Of a stretch of 64,000 bases of DNA, positions 1 through 11,922 are shown piece after piece. Source of the stretch: Adiantum capillus-veneris (Eukaryota > Streptophyta > Polypodiopsida > Polypodiales > Pteridaceae); NCBI GenBank assembly GCA_014529385.2, contig CM043945.1, positions 155,810,741-155,874,740 on the forward strand, written 5' to 3'. The position numbers and the translations under genes were made by a program. Position 1 is the stretch's first letter. Every line of letters begins with the position of its first letter. The notes below the pieces were generated by a model, which was given only the letters and a program-made list of their open reading frames with translations, made no database searches and had not been told where the DNA came from.

Positions 1-140
1 TAGGTTAGATGTAGACTTACGTTAAATTAGATTTAGATTTATTTAAGTTAAATTAGATTAGATTTAGGTTTATTTTTAATTAGATTTACTTTTATTTACG
101 CTAGATTTAGATTTACGTTATATTAGATTAGATTTAGGTC

Positions 141-500
141 TCCATAGACTGCGATGCCTGCATGAAGCGGGTGAAGAAAGCCCTCAATGGAATATAGGGT
201 ATTGCTGCCTTCACTCATGGTGGGCTCCGTCGATCCAAAAGTACTGGTGAAATGTCTTCAAAAGATAGGGAAGAAGGTGGATCTTCAGGTCGGCAAGAGT
301 CACTACATCCCCGACACAATGACCATCTAGACAACCTCTAGTCATTCAACAGCAACTTCAAAGTTAGTAACAAGAGCAAGAACGGTCTAAAGGGCCAATT
401 GCTGTCGTCAGATGTGGATGGAGATGAGGCAGCGTCACCGCCGGAAGTTAACTCTCACATCTTTAGTGATGAGAATGCCAACTCTTGCCGAGTTATGTGA
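141..500 (+). pseudogene. Captured HIPP (heavy-metal-associated isoprenylated plant protein) gene fragment inside the CACTA element
   Basis: Three short reading stretches look like pieces of one HIPP protein. Positions about 150-195 encode a metal-binding motif DCDACMKRVKKALNGI (CxxC plus the usual KKAL helix). Positions 223-327 encode, in another frame, the second half of an HMA fold (VGSVDPKVLVKCLQKIGKKV). Positions about 345-500 encode, in a third frame, a tail ending in CRVM followed by TGA, which fits a C-terminal CaaX isoprenylation box. Stops and frame changes between the pieces show it is not functional. Part of it (about 141-344) persists in the deleted CACTA copy, so capture predates that copy. 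HMA and CaaX assignments rest on motif recognition. Confidence 0.75.
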
Positions 501-636
501 AAAATTATGTGTTAAATCAGTTTTAAGGTTCTTATAATCCCTGTTAGTTTAGTTCTTTGTTTTTAATATAACATAATTTACGTTAGATTTAGATTTATGT
601 TATATTAGATTAGACTTAGGTTTATTTAGGTTTACC

Positions 637-661
637 CACACACACACACACACACACACAA
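637..661. repeat. (CA)n microsatellite
   Basis: About twelve CA dinucleotides in the 5' noncoding part of the CACTA element. Confidence 0.95.
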
Positions 662-1093
662 GAAGAAGAGAGTTTTAACGTCGTAGGAAACTATCCCAAA
701 AGACGTTAAAGATTAGGTTAGATGTAGACTTACGTTAAATTAGATTTATGTTTATTTTTAGTTAGATTTACGTTTATTTAGATTTACGCTTATTTACGCT
801 AGATCGAGTCCACGCAAGAATTACTTACGGTTTAGGGTTTAGAGTTAGACGAACAATGAAAAGATCTACCGTGAAAAGATGTTAAGATGCTGTGAAGTGC
901 TACAGCTAGAGAAGAGGCAAAGGGGTTTTGTCCACTACATGCAGTATCATGTAGACGTGGGTCTGTAGATTTCTTGTACCCACAAATATAGGTATTGACC
1001 AATAAAGACGAGATTATAACCCGGTGGTTCTGATCTCCGTGCACCTCTAGACCGAGGTGTGCGGGGATTGGACATGACTAGAGAATGTGAGGT

Positions 1094-1095
<2 letters not shown>

Positions 1096-1166
<71 letters not shown>
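1096..1166. repeat. (GA)n microsatellite upstream of the CACTA transposase
   Basis: About 35 GA repeats roughly 65 bp before the transposase start. The deleted CACTA copy keeps the reverse-complement tract (CT)n at about 45260-45313, so it is an inherited part of the element's leader or promoter region. Confidence 0.95.
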
Positions 1167-1169
<3 letters not shown>

Positions 1170-1231
1170 GACGAAGAATGCCAATAGAATATTAAATTTG
1201 TTGTCCAGGTTATAAGATTTTTATCCTCATT

Positions 1232-4127
1232 ATGAGTAGTGACGAGGATGTGGGACCGTCCAACCGAAACACCTATCTCTCAACGAGGGTCTTATGTCCT
1301 TGTAATCAATGCAAGCATGTTGTGCGACGGACAAGACGTGTTTCTTTGCAGCACGTTCGCGAATTTGGCGAGTTCGATCCATCTATTATAGATCGAGTTG
1401 TTGCCAATTATAACTCGTCGGACTCTGACGCTGGCCAACAAGCAGCAATCTTGCAATCCAATAGACGTGTTCGTAGGCGCTTTGGTCAAGCAGCATATGT
1501 GAGGCCACAAGATGTAGCCTCTGACAACTCGGGGGATGATCATGCAGAGCACATTCCCAACGAGGCAATGTTTGAGCCCGAGATTGATGAAATGATCGAG
1601 ACGATCATGGATTCAGAAAGGCTTATCTATGATGATATGAAAAGTGAAGCCGATACGCCATTGTATAATGGAGCACGTATGTCTAGATTGAAAGCACTCC
1701 TGGTTCTTCTCAACATGCAGGCAAAGTTTGGATGGAGTGACACTAGCGTCACAGCGCTTTTCAGGTGATCTATTACAATTAGTTTACTTTAATAAAACTC
1801 TAAATGTATAATGATCTGATAGATTTTTACACGACTGTATCGTATTTTTATGTTGTGTATATTGCTTAAAGAGCACATACTACCAGCTGACAATGTGATG
1901 CCAGATTCTCGAGATGAAGCAAGAAAGATTTTGCGAAACTTGGGGATGGATTACAATTCTATCCACGCTTGTCCTAATGACTGCATTCTTTTCAGAGGGG
2001 AATACATAGACATGGAGAAGTGTCCGAAATGTGATTCCGAAAGATATCGAGTAGATCTCCACGGGACAAAAATTCCACAAAAGGTTTTGCGACATTTTCC
2101 TCTGCTTCCTCACATCAAGCATTTCTTCGAATGTAAGTCCATGGCCGCCCTAGCATCATGGCATGAGGAGAATAAATCTTCGGATGGTGTGCTACGAATT
2201 CTTGCAGATTGCGCAGCCTGAAAACATATAGATGGAACATGGTCGGATTTTTCCAGGGAAGCTCGAAATTTGCGCTTAGACCTGGCTATGGATGGCGTAA
2301 ATCCATTTGGTCAAAGATCAACATCTTACAGTGTATGGCCCGTTGTCATCGTCAACTACAACATTCCCCCGTGGTTGACTACGAAGAAGGGGCACCTATG
2401 GCTAAGCTTGATTGTTCCAGGGCGATATAAAGTGGGGAATATGGATGTGTATCTTCGTCCACTATTGGAAGAGCTACAACAATTGTGGATTGGCATAGAG
2501 GTGGTGGATATGAGCCGACACACAGGACGACGGAATGCTTTGATTAGAGTCATTCTAATGTGGAACATGCATGACTATCCCGGGCTAACAGAATGCTCAG
2601 GTGATCTATTGACACTCCTCACTCAGACACTGTAAATCTTGTTTTTTCCCATAGTTGATCTATTATCATGTGTATACATGCAGGGCTTCAAACAAGCGGA
2701 TACAGATCATGTGTCACATGTGGACCTAGACTGAATGCACGTAGGGCGCCCTCACTGAAGAAGCAAATCTACGAAGGTCATCAAGCGTATCTTCCAGAGA
2801 ATCATGTGTTACGCGACGGCTTTTTGGGAAGAGAGCCACCAAGGATGTCTGCACAAGCATGGTTAGAGCAGAAGGAGATGTGCGATGACAGATTGCCTCC
2901 AGGGATGAAGAGACTATCTCTATGGTACGAGTTACCATACTGGCCCCGACTCATGATCAATCACTTGCTCGATCCAATGCACATATTCAAGAATGTGGGT
3001 AATCTACTATGGGACCATCTGACCGGCAAGAAAGATACTTTGGGAGCCAGAGTTGACCTTAGAAATGTGGATCGTATGGAGCAATATTGGCCGCAAACAG
3101 CGTCTGATGGATCGATAAAACTCCCTAAAGCACCATGGATTTTCACAGGAGCCCAAGAACGCAAAGTAAAAGAGACCATTCGATCTTTGCGGACCCCCAC
3201 TGGCGTAATGCACTCGCTCCGAACGTGTTTTACTAAAGAAGGAAAGCTTACCGGTTTGAAGTCACACGATTGGCATAAAATGTGTCAGGTACGTTCATAG
3301 TGGACTTTAATATCATTGCATAAAATGTGGACTTTAATATCATTGCTGCACATAATTTACAGTTTATTTTACCGGTTGCCATTGAGGGATGTTTGTCTCT
3401 CGACATCCGTAACACAATCTACAAACTTGCAAAGCTGGTGCAATGGATCTCACAAAAGGAGATCAATGTAGACTCCATACCATTCGCCAAACTAAATGCT
3501 GCGGAGCTTGTGTGCATGTTTGAGAAACATTTTCCTACTACCATGCTAACCATTCAGGTGCATCTTCTTGTTCACATAGTTGATGAGGTGGAAATAGCTG
3601 GCACAGTTCATTCCAGATGGATGTTCTTCTTAGAACGTTTCATGAAAACGCTTAAGGGATATGTGCATCAAAAGGCACGTCCGGAGGGTAGCATGGCAGA
3701 AGGTTGGTTGGTATCAGAGTCCCTAGTGTACATTGGAGAGTGGCTAGACGGATTTGATAAAGCCCGGGACACGCTATGGCGAACCATAGATGATGAGCGC
3801 ATATCTGGGATTGTCATGTGCAATCTCGGTGTTGAGAAGAAGATGACGGAAGATGTAGAGGCTAAAATCAACCGATTTTGCATGCTTCACAATCTAGTGA
3901 TGCAAAAGTGGATTTCACAATATGAGGATGCAAAGCAAGAGCGAAAAAGGGCACGAATCGAGTGGAGACGGAGAAGACGACCACCGATGCACTATCCGAC
4001 GGTTTTGGAGAGCCTACCAACCTTCATGAGCTTAAGATGGTTGCACAACCAATTGAAAAGCGCACAACAATGCGGTGACGAAGTGACTGAGGAAGAGTGG
4101 GAGTACTCTCGGGGTTGTGCGACCAAG
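1232..4127 (+). CDS. CACTA transposase, TNP2-like part (exons 1-4), one nonsense codon
   Basis: This is the catalytic transposase expected to bind the CACTA ends and cut the element out. Exon 1 (ATG 1232 to 1764) encodes a transposase-associated domain with LCPCNQCKH. Exon 2 (about 1850-2600) has the TNP2 signatures IHACPNDCILFRGEY and LSLIVPGRYKVGNMDVYL. Exon 3 (2684-3288) continues the domain, and exon 4 (3363-4127) holds a DUF4218-like region with FMKTLKGYVHQKARPEGSMAEG. Donor and acceptor phases agree for exons 2-3-4-5; the start of exon 2 could not be fixed. An in-frame TGA at 2219-2221, where family members have Trp, interrupts exon 2, so this copy may be inactive. A short direct duplication around 3298-3348 spans intron 3. 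Confidence 0.88.
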
Positions 4128-4221
4128 GTAAGTTTGCAATGTATGACTAGCAAGTGACTTTATTTATAAACGTTTGAACGGCCACTCATAATCTTTGTTC
4201 GTTGTAGTATAAGTCATACAG

Positions 4222-5495
4222 CAGCAGAGACAGTGGTACGTGGAGCGTCATCGCTCTGGCGCATCATCGCACGTCCCTACTCCATCCGCATCTCCCTCTC
4301 TTTCGGAGCATTCGGCGCGCTCCGAAGCTTCGGCGTCGACGAGACGAGCTTCACACTCGTCTAGACACCGGCGCTCTAGTGGTGGCGGTGGCGGTTGTTG
4401 TGGGGATTCCGCCACCGATGCCTCCACACCGCCTCATGTTCGACGAGGCTCTTTACCCTCCCCTTCTTTGCCCGCCCCCACACCAGCCACAACATCGCCA
4501 TCTACGCCAGGTTTTGCACGGCTGACTGTTCCTAGCAGCTACACACCTCTACCTACTCCGCCAGGAGCCACCCCACTCGACACTCCTCGCTTCGGGGCCC
4601 AGACGCCGGTGGAGACACCTGACGTCCGTACCCCCATCGACACGCCGCTAGAGACCCCTACCGGGACACCCAGGTTCACGCGTCACCGGCCAGAGGGCTT
4701 GTCTTACTCCGTCGACTTCAGCGGCGGCATCATCATGGATGATGACGGCAAGAAGGTGATCTCGCGCATGCGTGGTCTTTGCTCTCAGCTGTTTAGACAC
4801 TACATACTAAACAAATGGAGTGAAGTACCAAGTGATTTAAAAAACAGAGTCATCAGCATACTTCATGATGAGTTTCCCGTTCCAACACGGGATCAACGCT
4901 TCAATGAAGACCTGATGAAGATTCGAATGCGCGAATACTGCAAACACAAGCGTTCCGAAGTGCAAAAAGCAATCAAGAATGGGTGGAACAGGCCAGATTG
5001 GCTGGCCAAAGAAGATTGGAAGAATGCGAAGAAAGCAGCGCGCGAGAATCCCGACAAGTGGAAGCAACAAAAGGATGCAGCCAGAGCGCGAGTAGAGGCA
5101 GGGAGCTCGCACCACTTGGGGAGCGGTGGATGGGTATCATTTGAGGGCGATTTTGTAAGTGTTTTCGCATTGCTCTTTATGTTCGATAGTTTAGGGTTTA
5201 TGAGTTTTTTAATTCTAACATAATGAAATCTTTGTATGTTTTGACAGTGGTCGATGACAGGACGTGATCCCACACCGTACAAGCGCGAGTACGCAGGCAG
5301 GAAGGGCTTAAACGCCCTGATGGACATTCTCAGTTCTCGCGGCGGCATGGTTAGTATTAGGGTTTACTCTTTTCTATTTTTTGTATTGTTTTATAAATGT
5401 CGTTATATGTTTATACTTACTGAAAGCTGTCTTATTGTCTTTTTTTGCAGAATCCGACAGATACGCCGCTTGGACGCGATGAGATGTCTGACTAG
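4222..5495 (+). CDS. CACTA transposase, TNPA/Ptta-like part (exons 5-7)
   Basis: Exons 4222-5154, 5248-5349 and 5451-5495 are all in phase 0, and exon 4 (ending 4127) joins exon 5 in frame, so TNP2 and TNPA appear to form one fused gene. The N-terminal third is Ser/Pro/Thr-rich with repeated TP motifs (about 4240-4690). A Ptta/En/Spm plant transposase domain follows (about 4740-5150, including KNGWNRPDWLAKEDW), then WSMTGRDPTPYKREYAGRK, and the stop is TAG at 5493-5495. In maize En/Spm the TNPA-type protein binds subterminal repeats; by analogy this part should bind the AGCGACGC repeats. The splice sites are my reading of GT/AG signals. Confidence 0.85.
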
Positions 5496-5864
5496 ACGAC
5501 GTAAGTTTAGCCGTAGCTAGATAGCATTAGTTTAGGGTTTCTCATAGCTTATGTATCATGAGACGGATTTTATACGTCTTTTTGAACCATGTATATTATT
5601 ACATTTGTCACCGCAGTTCATTTTGCCAATCAATTCTTTATGCCTATGATGTTGTACAATTGTCATTATTACATTTGCCAATCAATTCATTTTGCCTATG
5701 ATGTGTACAATTGTCAATTTTGCAAACAATGCATCTTGTGGGTGACTATTTTGGGTCTATTATCTACCCTTGCACTTTTTTAAAAAAGTGAATCAAGTAC
5801 AATATGGTTGATGGGTGGCAGGGCATTCAATGCCCTGTCACCAAAAAAAATTTCTCTCGGGCGT

Positions 5865-6060
5865 CGCTATAACCGTCGCTATTTATGGCTCTGTAGCGTC
5901 GCTATGAGCGTCGCTATAGACTTCTGTGTAAACGTCGCTATAACCGTCGCTATATGCGTCGCTATGCGTGTCGCTATATAGCGACGCTTATAGCGACGCA
6001 TATAGTGACGCCTATAGCGATGGTTATAGCGACGCCGGGGGTTATAAAAACCCAGTGTAT
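5865..6060. repeat. CACTA subterminal repeats (GCGTCGCT / AGCGACGC)
   Basis: At least a dozen direct and inverted copies of the 8-mer GCGTCGCT and variants pack the last 240 bp of the element, forming a long imperfect hairpin. In CACTA elements such repeats are transposase-binding sites. The same arrays occur at both ends of the copy at 43993-46973. Confidence 0.9.
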
Positions 6061-6105
6061 TTCCGTCGATAACAGCGTCACAAGAGCACACAACCTCTTG
6101 TAGTG

Positions 6106-9100
6106 AAATTTTGACTAATGAACCTTTTGTGTATCAAAATAATGCTTAATTCTCATCAAGAATTCATGTGTGCATAAATCATTGTCTGTGTGCATGCACC
6201 AAAGAGAAAAAAAAACTATCAAAAATTTCAAGTGTGTATGCACGTAATCTTGAATGTGTGCATACATAAAAATTGATGGAATTGATGATACATGAGTATG
6301 CAATCATGTAAATGATATATATGTTAGTCTAATGCAATCATTGGATAAGCCTAATTGCCAAAAATTTGGGCAAAAATTTTGTGTGTGTGCCTATCCAAGA
6401 CCACTTGATTTTCTACGATGGATGGTCAATTAGGGCACCTAAATTGTTTTTGATTATGGAATGATCATAAAAAGTGTGTGCAATCATTAGGTTTAAGCTT
6501 AAATGCATTGACAATTGAGCCAAATTTGATCATTTGTGCTTAATTTTTGAGTGTGTGCATTGCTTGATCGGGTAAAAATAGTGCTAAGTTTTTAGAAATT
6601 AAGCATGCATGCATTCAATTATGCTTTATCGAACTTGCAATTTGTGCATTACGATGTGAAATCGATGGATTTTTGCATATAATTTTGGCCTAATTTTGGG
6701 TGTGTGTGCTTACTCAATGGCATTGGATATCTAAATTAGGGATGAATAATTGGGAGCAATTACCAATTATGATGATTGAAAGGCCTAAAAGATTGGTGTG
6801 TATGATCAAATGACTTGGTATGACTCAATTGTCTACAATTGAGGATGATTTTATTACCATTGATGGGTATGCCAATTTGATATGGTAAAAATTTTATTAA
6901 GTTGTGCATTCATGAGCTGCCATAAGCACAAGCATGAAGCTTTGTAAATCCAAATGACAAATTCAGGTTTGGATCGATGATTAGAGAAATGAGATACGAG
7001 CAATTAATTTTGTGATGATTTATATTAAAAAAAAACGAGTTTGAATTGACCAATGTTTTGTGCCAATTGGGTTTTCCCTAATTGTGGATATCCACGGATG
7101 TGAGCAACTTGAGTTGCAATGATTGATGAGTTGGATTGAATTGGAAATTGAAAGAAAAACTGTGCATTAGTCAAGCGTGTGGGCATCTCCTAATTGATCG
7201 TAAATTGATCCAATTTTGAAATTTGAATTGAGATTTTGAGAACACACTAATTTCAATCAAAGGAAGGAAAATGAAAGACTACATTTGTGTCTAAATTTTT
7301 GGAGTGCAGGACTAATTACTTACATTAGTGAAAAAGCGAAGAATTTTGGCCTAATTTTTGATATGCAAGGTCTCATTACAAGATTTTCAAATGAAAGAGG
7401 GTTTTTAATGGAATGGCATTTGTTTTGTGGATTTGGGTGACTTTGAATCGTGCATTAATGTTTCGTACTCTTGGTGTGCCAATAGATCACGTCGTGCGTA
7501 AAACCTACACACCATCTCTCCATGAGAACATCCTCTTGGGAGGAGTTTCCAAGAAAACAATAAAAATAAAAATAAAAAAACAAAACTCACACACACACAC
7601 ACACCGTTTTTTCAAAAACGCCAAGTTGGCATCCTAATTCTAGCCTTAAAAGGCGTTACCCCACTCTCTTCAACTGCAGATGCTCACCATACAACCCGCT
7701 GGGCCGCTACTGCCAAACACACACACACCCTTCAAGTTCATCTGTGGACCTTTTTGGCAATGTCTGACCCGGTTTTGGCTTTCAGCAGGTTAGCAAATTG
7801 TTATCACATCACTAGAAGACATGCAAACACTCCTTGGATTTAACTCAATTGGCCCGACAAATCTGCTGAGCAGCGCGCTACTAAATACAGTGCAAGACAA
7901 AAACACACACACACACACATGCGCGCGTGCTACCTATCCTTGCCTGGCTTGGACTGTCGCACACATAAGATTTCCCACTTGTTGACCTTCTGAAAACGGA
8001 CTTTTGCTGCTCATATTGTGAATGTTGGGAACTTAGGATGCCAACTCTCTCTCTCGTGAATGTTGCCGTCAATCTCTGTCCCAACTCTCTCTCTCGTGAG
8101 CAGGTCCCACTGTAATTGTCATCTCATTCACCCACCAAGCTATTGTTGCCTTCACCTGCCATGCCTCATGTAATATTATCATCAACTTATGCCCCATTTT
8201 CCTGGATTGACAAGGCTGCGGTATTGCTTTGCCCTCGTGAGTCACGTCTCTCTTCCTGTCCCTCACCCTCGCGCTGTTGTGGAGACATTGGAGGCCTGCC
8301 AGCGCATGCAAACACACCACACATAGAGCCATTGGACTTGCACCTCAGCTCCCTCTCATCCAACTAATTTTTGGGCAGTTAATCTTTGAAATCTCAAGTT
8401 TTCTGCCGAATACAGCTATTGCACACACATTGGTCTTCAGCCTGGATCACAACACACACACAATCGTGCGTTTTTTCTTTCATCGTGGCCTCGTGCTTGC
8501 AAAGTCATGCACCAGACACGCGCCATTCTCGCCCCGTAGATTCTCGGCCCCGTAAATCATGGGGGAAGGGTTTCCCCCACCACTTATCTCTCTGTCCTTC
8601 AATTAAACAAAAAAATGTTTTTTTTTTTTTGAATGTGACCAATTTGCCAACAACATAGAGTAATTCATGTTCGTTTTTGAGCTACATAGAAAAGTTTACA
8701 TGAGATACACAATGGCTTTCTACCTGGATGTCAAAAAGTTGCATATTACATAAGTCATGCTTTCTTTATAGTGCCGGATTCACTTGGAAGTTTCTTTCTT
8801 GCACTAATGCTTGAGGTTTGATGACGGGTGATATCAAATTTTTCTAGGTAATCTACGAGACATTTCCATTGCTATAGATGGTAAAATTTGGCACTACGAT
8901 CTACTTTATCATTTAATCAAGGTATACATATGCTTTGAGTTACAGTTTTGAGTTAACCTTGATTATTGAGAAGAGAATTTTGTGCAGTTCATGGTAAATT
9001 TTTGTCTTTTGACATGTATTCTAATGGTGCGGAATCAAGCACCAGATTTTGAGCTCTTGTACAAATATGTGCCAAATTTGGGCTTGGCATTGATTGTGCA

Positions 9101-10967
9101 TGCTTTTAGTGCTTGTATTGGACGTTCAAATGCTTAAAAGCACTAATCATTGAGCCTTTTTTGTGAAGGATGTGGCAGGAATGTACTCTCATTGATCCAA
9201 GAAGGGGTCATCATTGCAAAGTATTGCAAAACTTGGCTATTTAGAGCCATTCCAATTCTTTGGATTAAAAGTTGTATACATGCTAGCTCATAGCTTCGTC
9301 TAAAATGCAAATTTTTTCATTTGAGCGAGTTGTTTACCCAACTTTTTTGGTAATCTTTATATTGTAAAATTTTGGCTTTCAAGAGCCACTTCATTTCATT
9401 CAAAAGTTGCATTATTTTCAGCTTTTGGATTGTTTTAATTCCATACTTCAAAGTGAGCTAGAAACTAATCCACTTTTGAATCATTCAAGAGAGGTTGTAA
9501 AAAATTAAAAATTTGCTTATGTTGAAGCATTTTATATCTCTCATGGTTGTTATGTATGCATAAATTTGCTATCAAAGAGCATCATGTGCATAACCAAAAA
9601 CACTTTTTTCCCTTGGGTTTTTTCGCTTTGGCAAATTCGGGTATGCAAGACCCTAGCTTTACGTTTTTATTTATGTTTTTTTTATGTGTGCTTTTGGCTT
9701 TCAATAAAAGGCTTTGGAGCTTGTGTTCACACTTAGCTTCAAATCAACTTCTTTTGCAAATAAAAAGATCAAGAGACTTCTCTTCACAAAGGATGCTTGC
9801 TCAAGGATGCACAAATAGCATGAATAGGTGTAATCCTTCCATGATTTTTCTCTTTTTCATCTCTTCATTCTCTTGCTTGGCTTAAGTGAAGGCTATGGTT
9901 CTTTCATGTCTGAAAGCTAAGCATACTAAAGTTTCAACACTTTGCTTTGTGAATATTAACTCATAAAAAATTTAGGTTTTATGTGTGCTAATCATAGGTA
10001 ATTTTCCTTGACCTTAGGTTAATGTAGGTCCACTCTCATTAGTCCTAAACTCTTAGTGATAGTCTTAATACTCCATTCACTTTTAACATGATCTAGTGCT
10101 ATGATTAGGCTTTAGTCCTTTAGTCCATTTACCATAAGCATTTTATAATGGAAGCAACAAAAAAGTGCTAAAAAAATGAATCAATGAAGCAAAAAAGTGT
10201 CAAGAAAAAGTAGCAAAAATGCTACTAGACAGATGAATATCAAATTTTTTATGTTATGTTGTGTCTTTGTGAGACCTAGTGCCTTATTGGCACTTGGAAG
10301 GGAAGGGGAATCACTTTGGCTCGCTTGGTCAAGGCCCTAAACCGATGCCTTGGGCTGATAGGGGTTAACCGTCGCCTTGGTAGGCTAGTAGGCTTTTGGA
10401 ATACCCTCTTGAGGGTTCAAGGAGCCGAGAGTCGCACCTAGACTTGCCTTGGGGTGCTAGCCTTGTGATGTGTTTAATTTTTTCTATTAATGCAAAAACA
10501 AAACTTCCATGAGCTTCAAAAACCTTTGACAATGTACTAATAGGCTAGGAGCTTTTTTATAGCCCGTAGACATGATAAACTTGAATGATTTATTAACATT
10601 GGTCAAATAGTTTTTAGGCTAGTAGTTTTATGACCTTGCATTAGCCTAGGGTCATATTTGATTGCTTGTGTTTCATGCATGAAACTAAAATTTCAAGTGG
10701 TTTAATCTTCACGATAGTTTAGGTGTATTTTTTGCTTTATGTTGTCTAGATTTTGACTATGATTCATCCATCTTTTGAAAGCAAAAAATTCACTTTGCAT
10801 GATTGTTCATTGTACTTCATGTTTTTATCCTTGTTGGTCTTTGATGCTCATTACTTGTTCTTATGTTTCGCAGCTCAACATTTCTTCCATGGACTTGCTT
10901 TCTACCATGTCACCGTGTCTTGCTTCACCGGCACACGAGGACGTGCGCCAAATTAGGAAGGGGGGAA
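6106..10967. other. AT-rich intergenic or decayed repeat DNA, no gene supported
   Basis: No convincing protein family or RNA gene was seen. Short CA tracts occur at about 7584-7605 and 7902-7919. Around 10140-10230 there is A-rich DNA with AAAAAGTG words, followed by a more GC-rich block (10260-10460). Ending as it does in a polypurine tract before a possible LTR, this could be the decayed 3' internal part of a Gypsy element. The short reading frames here look like chance. Confidence 0.5.
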
Positions 10968-11922
10968 TGTTAGCAGTGACTAACACAGACTACACCCAAT
11001 GTGCATCAATCAGGAGATATACTATGGTTGTGCATAATATTTCCAACATACTTTGTATAAGTCTTGGGCTCACTTGGAGTTCCAAAGTTGTATATGGTAG
11101 TTTGAGGGCTCAATTTTAAACCCAAAGTAGAAGGGATTGTGTTGAAATCCCTTAAAAGGAAGCCTTAATGCAAGGAGGCTTCATTCTTGAGTATCCACTC
11201 TTGAGGATCCACTTTTGAGAGCTCCCTCTCTCTTGAGTGTTCACTCTATGGCCTAGCCTTGAGATTAATGTTTATGCTTAAGAGGCTAGTGCTAATCCAA
11301 TTGTAATTAGAGTAAGCTCTTCTTGATTAATCAAATTCCTATTTTCTCATTAGTCTTATCTTCTCTACATTTCATTATGGCATAAGGTAGTATTATACTT
11401 TCATTATTCTAGATTTGAGAGATGTATGTACTTCTTGCTATTAACCACTCGTATCTCTCTATGAGCAATTGATTTGAAATATTTAGCATCACAAATTAGG
11501 TTGATTAAGTTGAGTCTTAGTCTTGTAATTTGTTGTGTGCCCTATTTTTTGCTTGTATGTAGATAGGTTTTATGAAGCTCTAGCACCATTCATCTCGTGT
11601 GTGTAGCTATTGATGAAGTGCCGTAATTGACATGTGGTAATTCGTGTGTGCTTATCATTAGTGTGCTTGGGGTTTCTAGTCTATGGAAAGTCGGACTTGG
11701 TGGACTTGATGTGTGTAGGAGTTGTTAGATTAAAGATTAGAGAATGATTAGAGCTAGTCTTGCCATGGCTTATCTCTACTTGCATTGGAGAGGTGATCTC
11801 TTGAATCCTCTATCTCTATTCATCCGATGCTCGTGCTTCCATGCCCTAGCCGGGTTGCCGATCCATGGATTTGATAATTTTGTGTGGGTTACGATTAGGT
11901 CGTGCTACAACGCCTCCCTACA
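10968..11922 (+). mobile_element. Probable 3' LTR of a decayed LTR retrotransposon
   Basis: A purine-rich run (AGGAAGGGGGGAA, about 10956-10968) immediately precedes TGTTAGCAGTGACTAAC, the usual arrangement of a polypurine tract and the TG start of a 3' LTR. The end was placed at the first plausible CA near 11922 but is uncertain, and no partner LTR is in the window. Confidence 0.4.

Larger units (their letters stand above)
1..6105 (+). mobile_element. CACTA (En/Spm) DNA transposon, 5' end outside window
   Basis: The right terminus reads CAACCTCTTGTAGTG at 6091-6105, the inverse of the classic CACTACAAGAGG end. It is preceded by many GCGTCGCT/AGCGACGC subterminal repeats (about 5865-6060). 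Inside is a TNP2-TNPA transposase gene. A deleted copy at 43993-46973, in reverse orientation, has both ends; aligning the two suggests that roughly 1 kb of this copy lies left of the window and that the full element is about 7.1 kb. The base after the terminus starts AAA, the expected 3-bp target duplication, but its partner is outside the window. Noncoding DNA at 1-140 and 500-830 is built from repeated TTAGATTTA/ACGTTAGATT-type words. Confidence 0.93.

Noticed and set aside
832-1044. 70-codon minus-strand frame conserved in both CACTA copies (also 45364-45576)
   Set aside because: It lies in the leader of the transposase gene, on the opposite strand, and conservation follows simply from the two copies being recent relatives.
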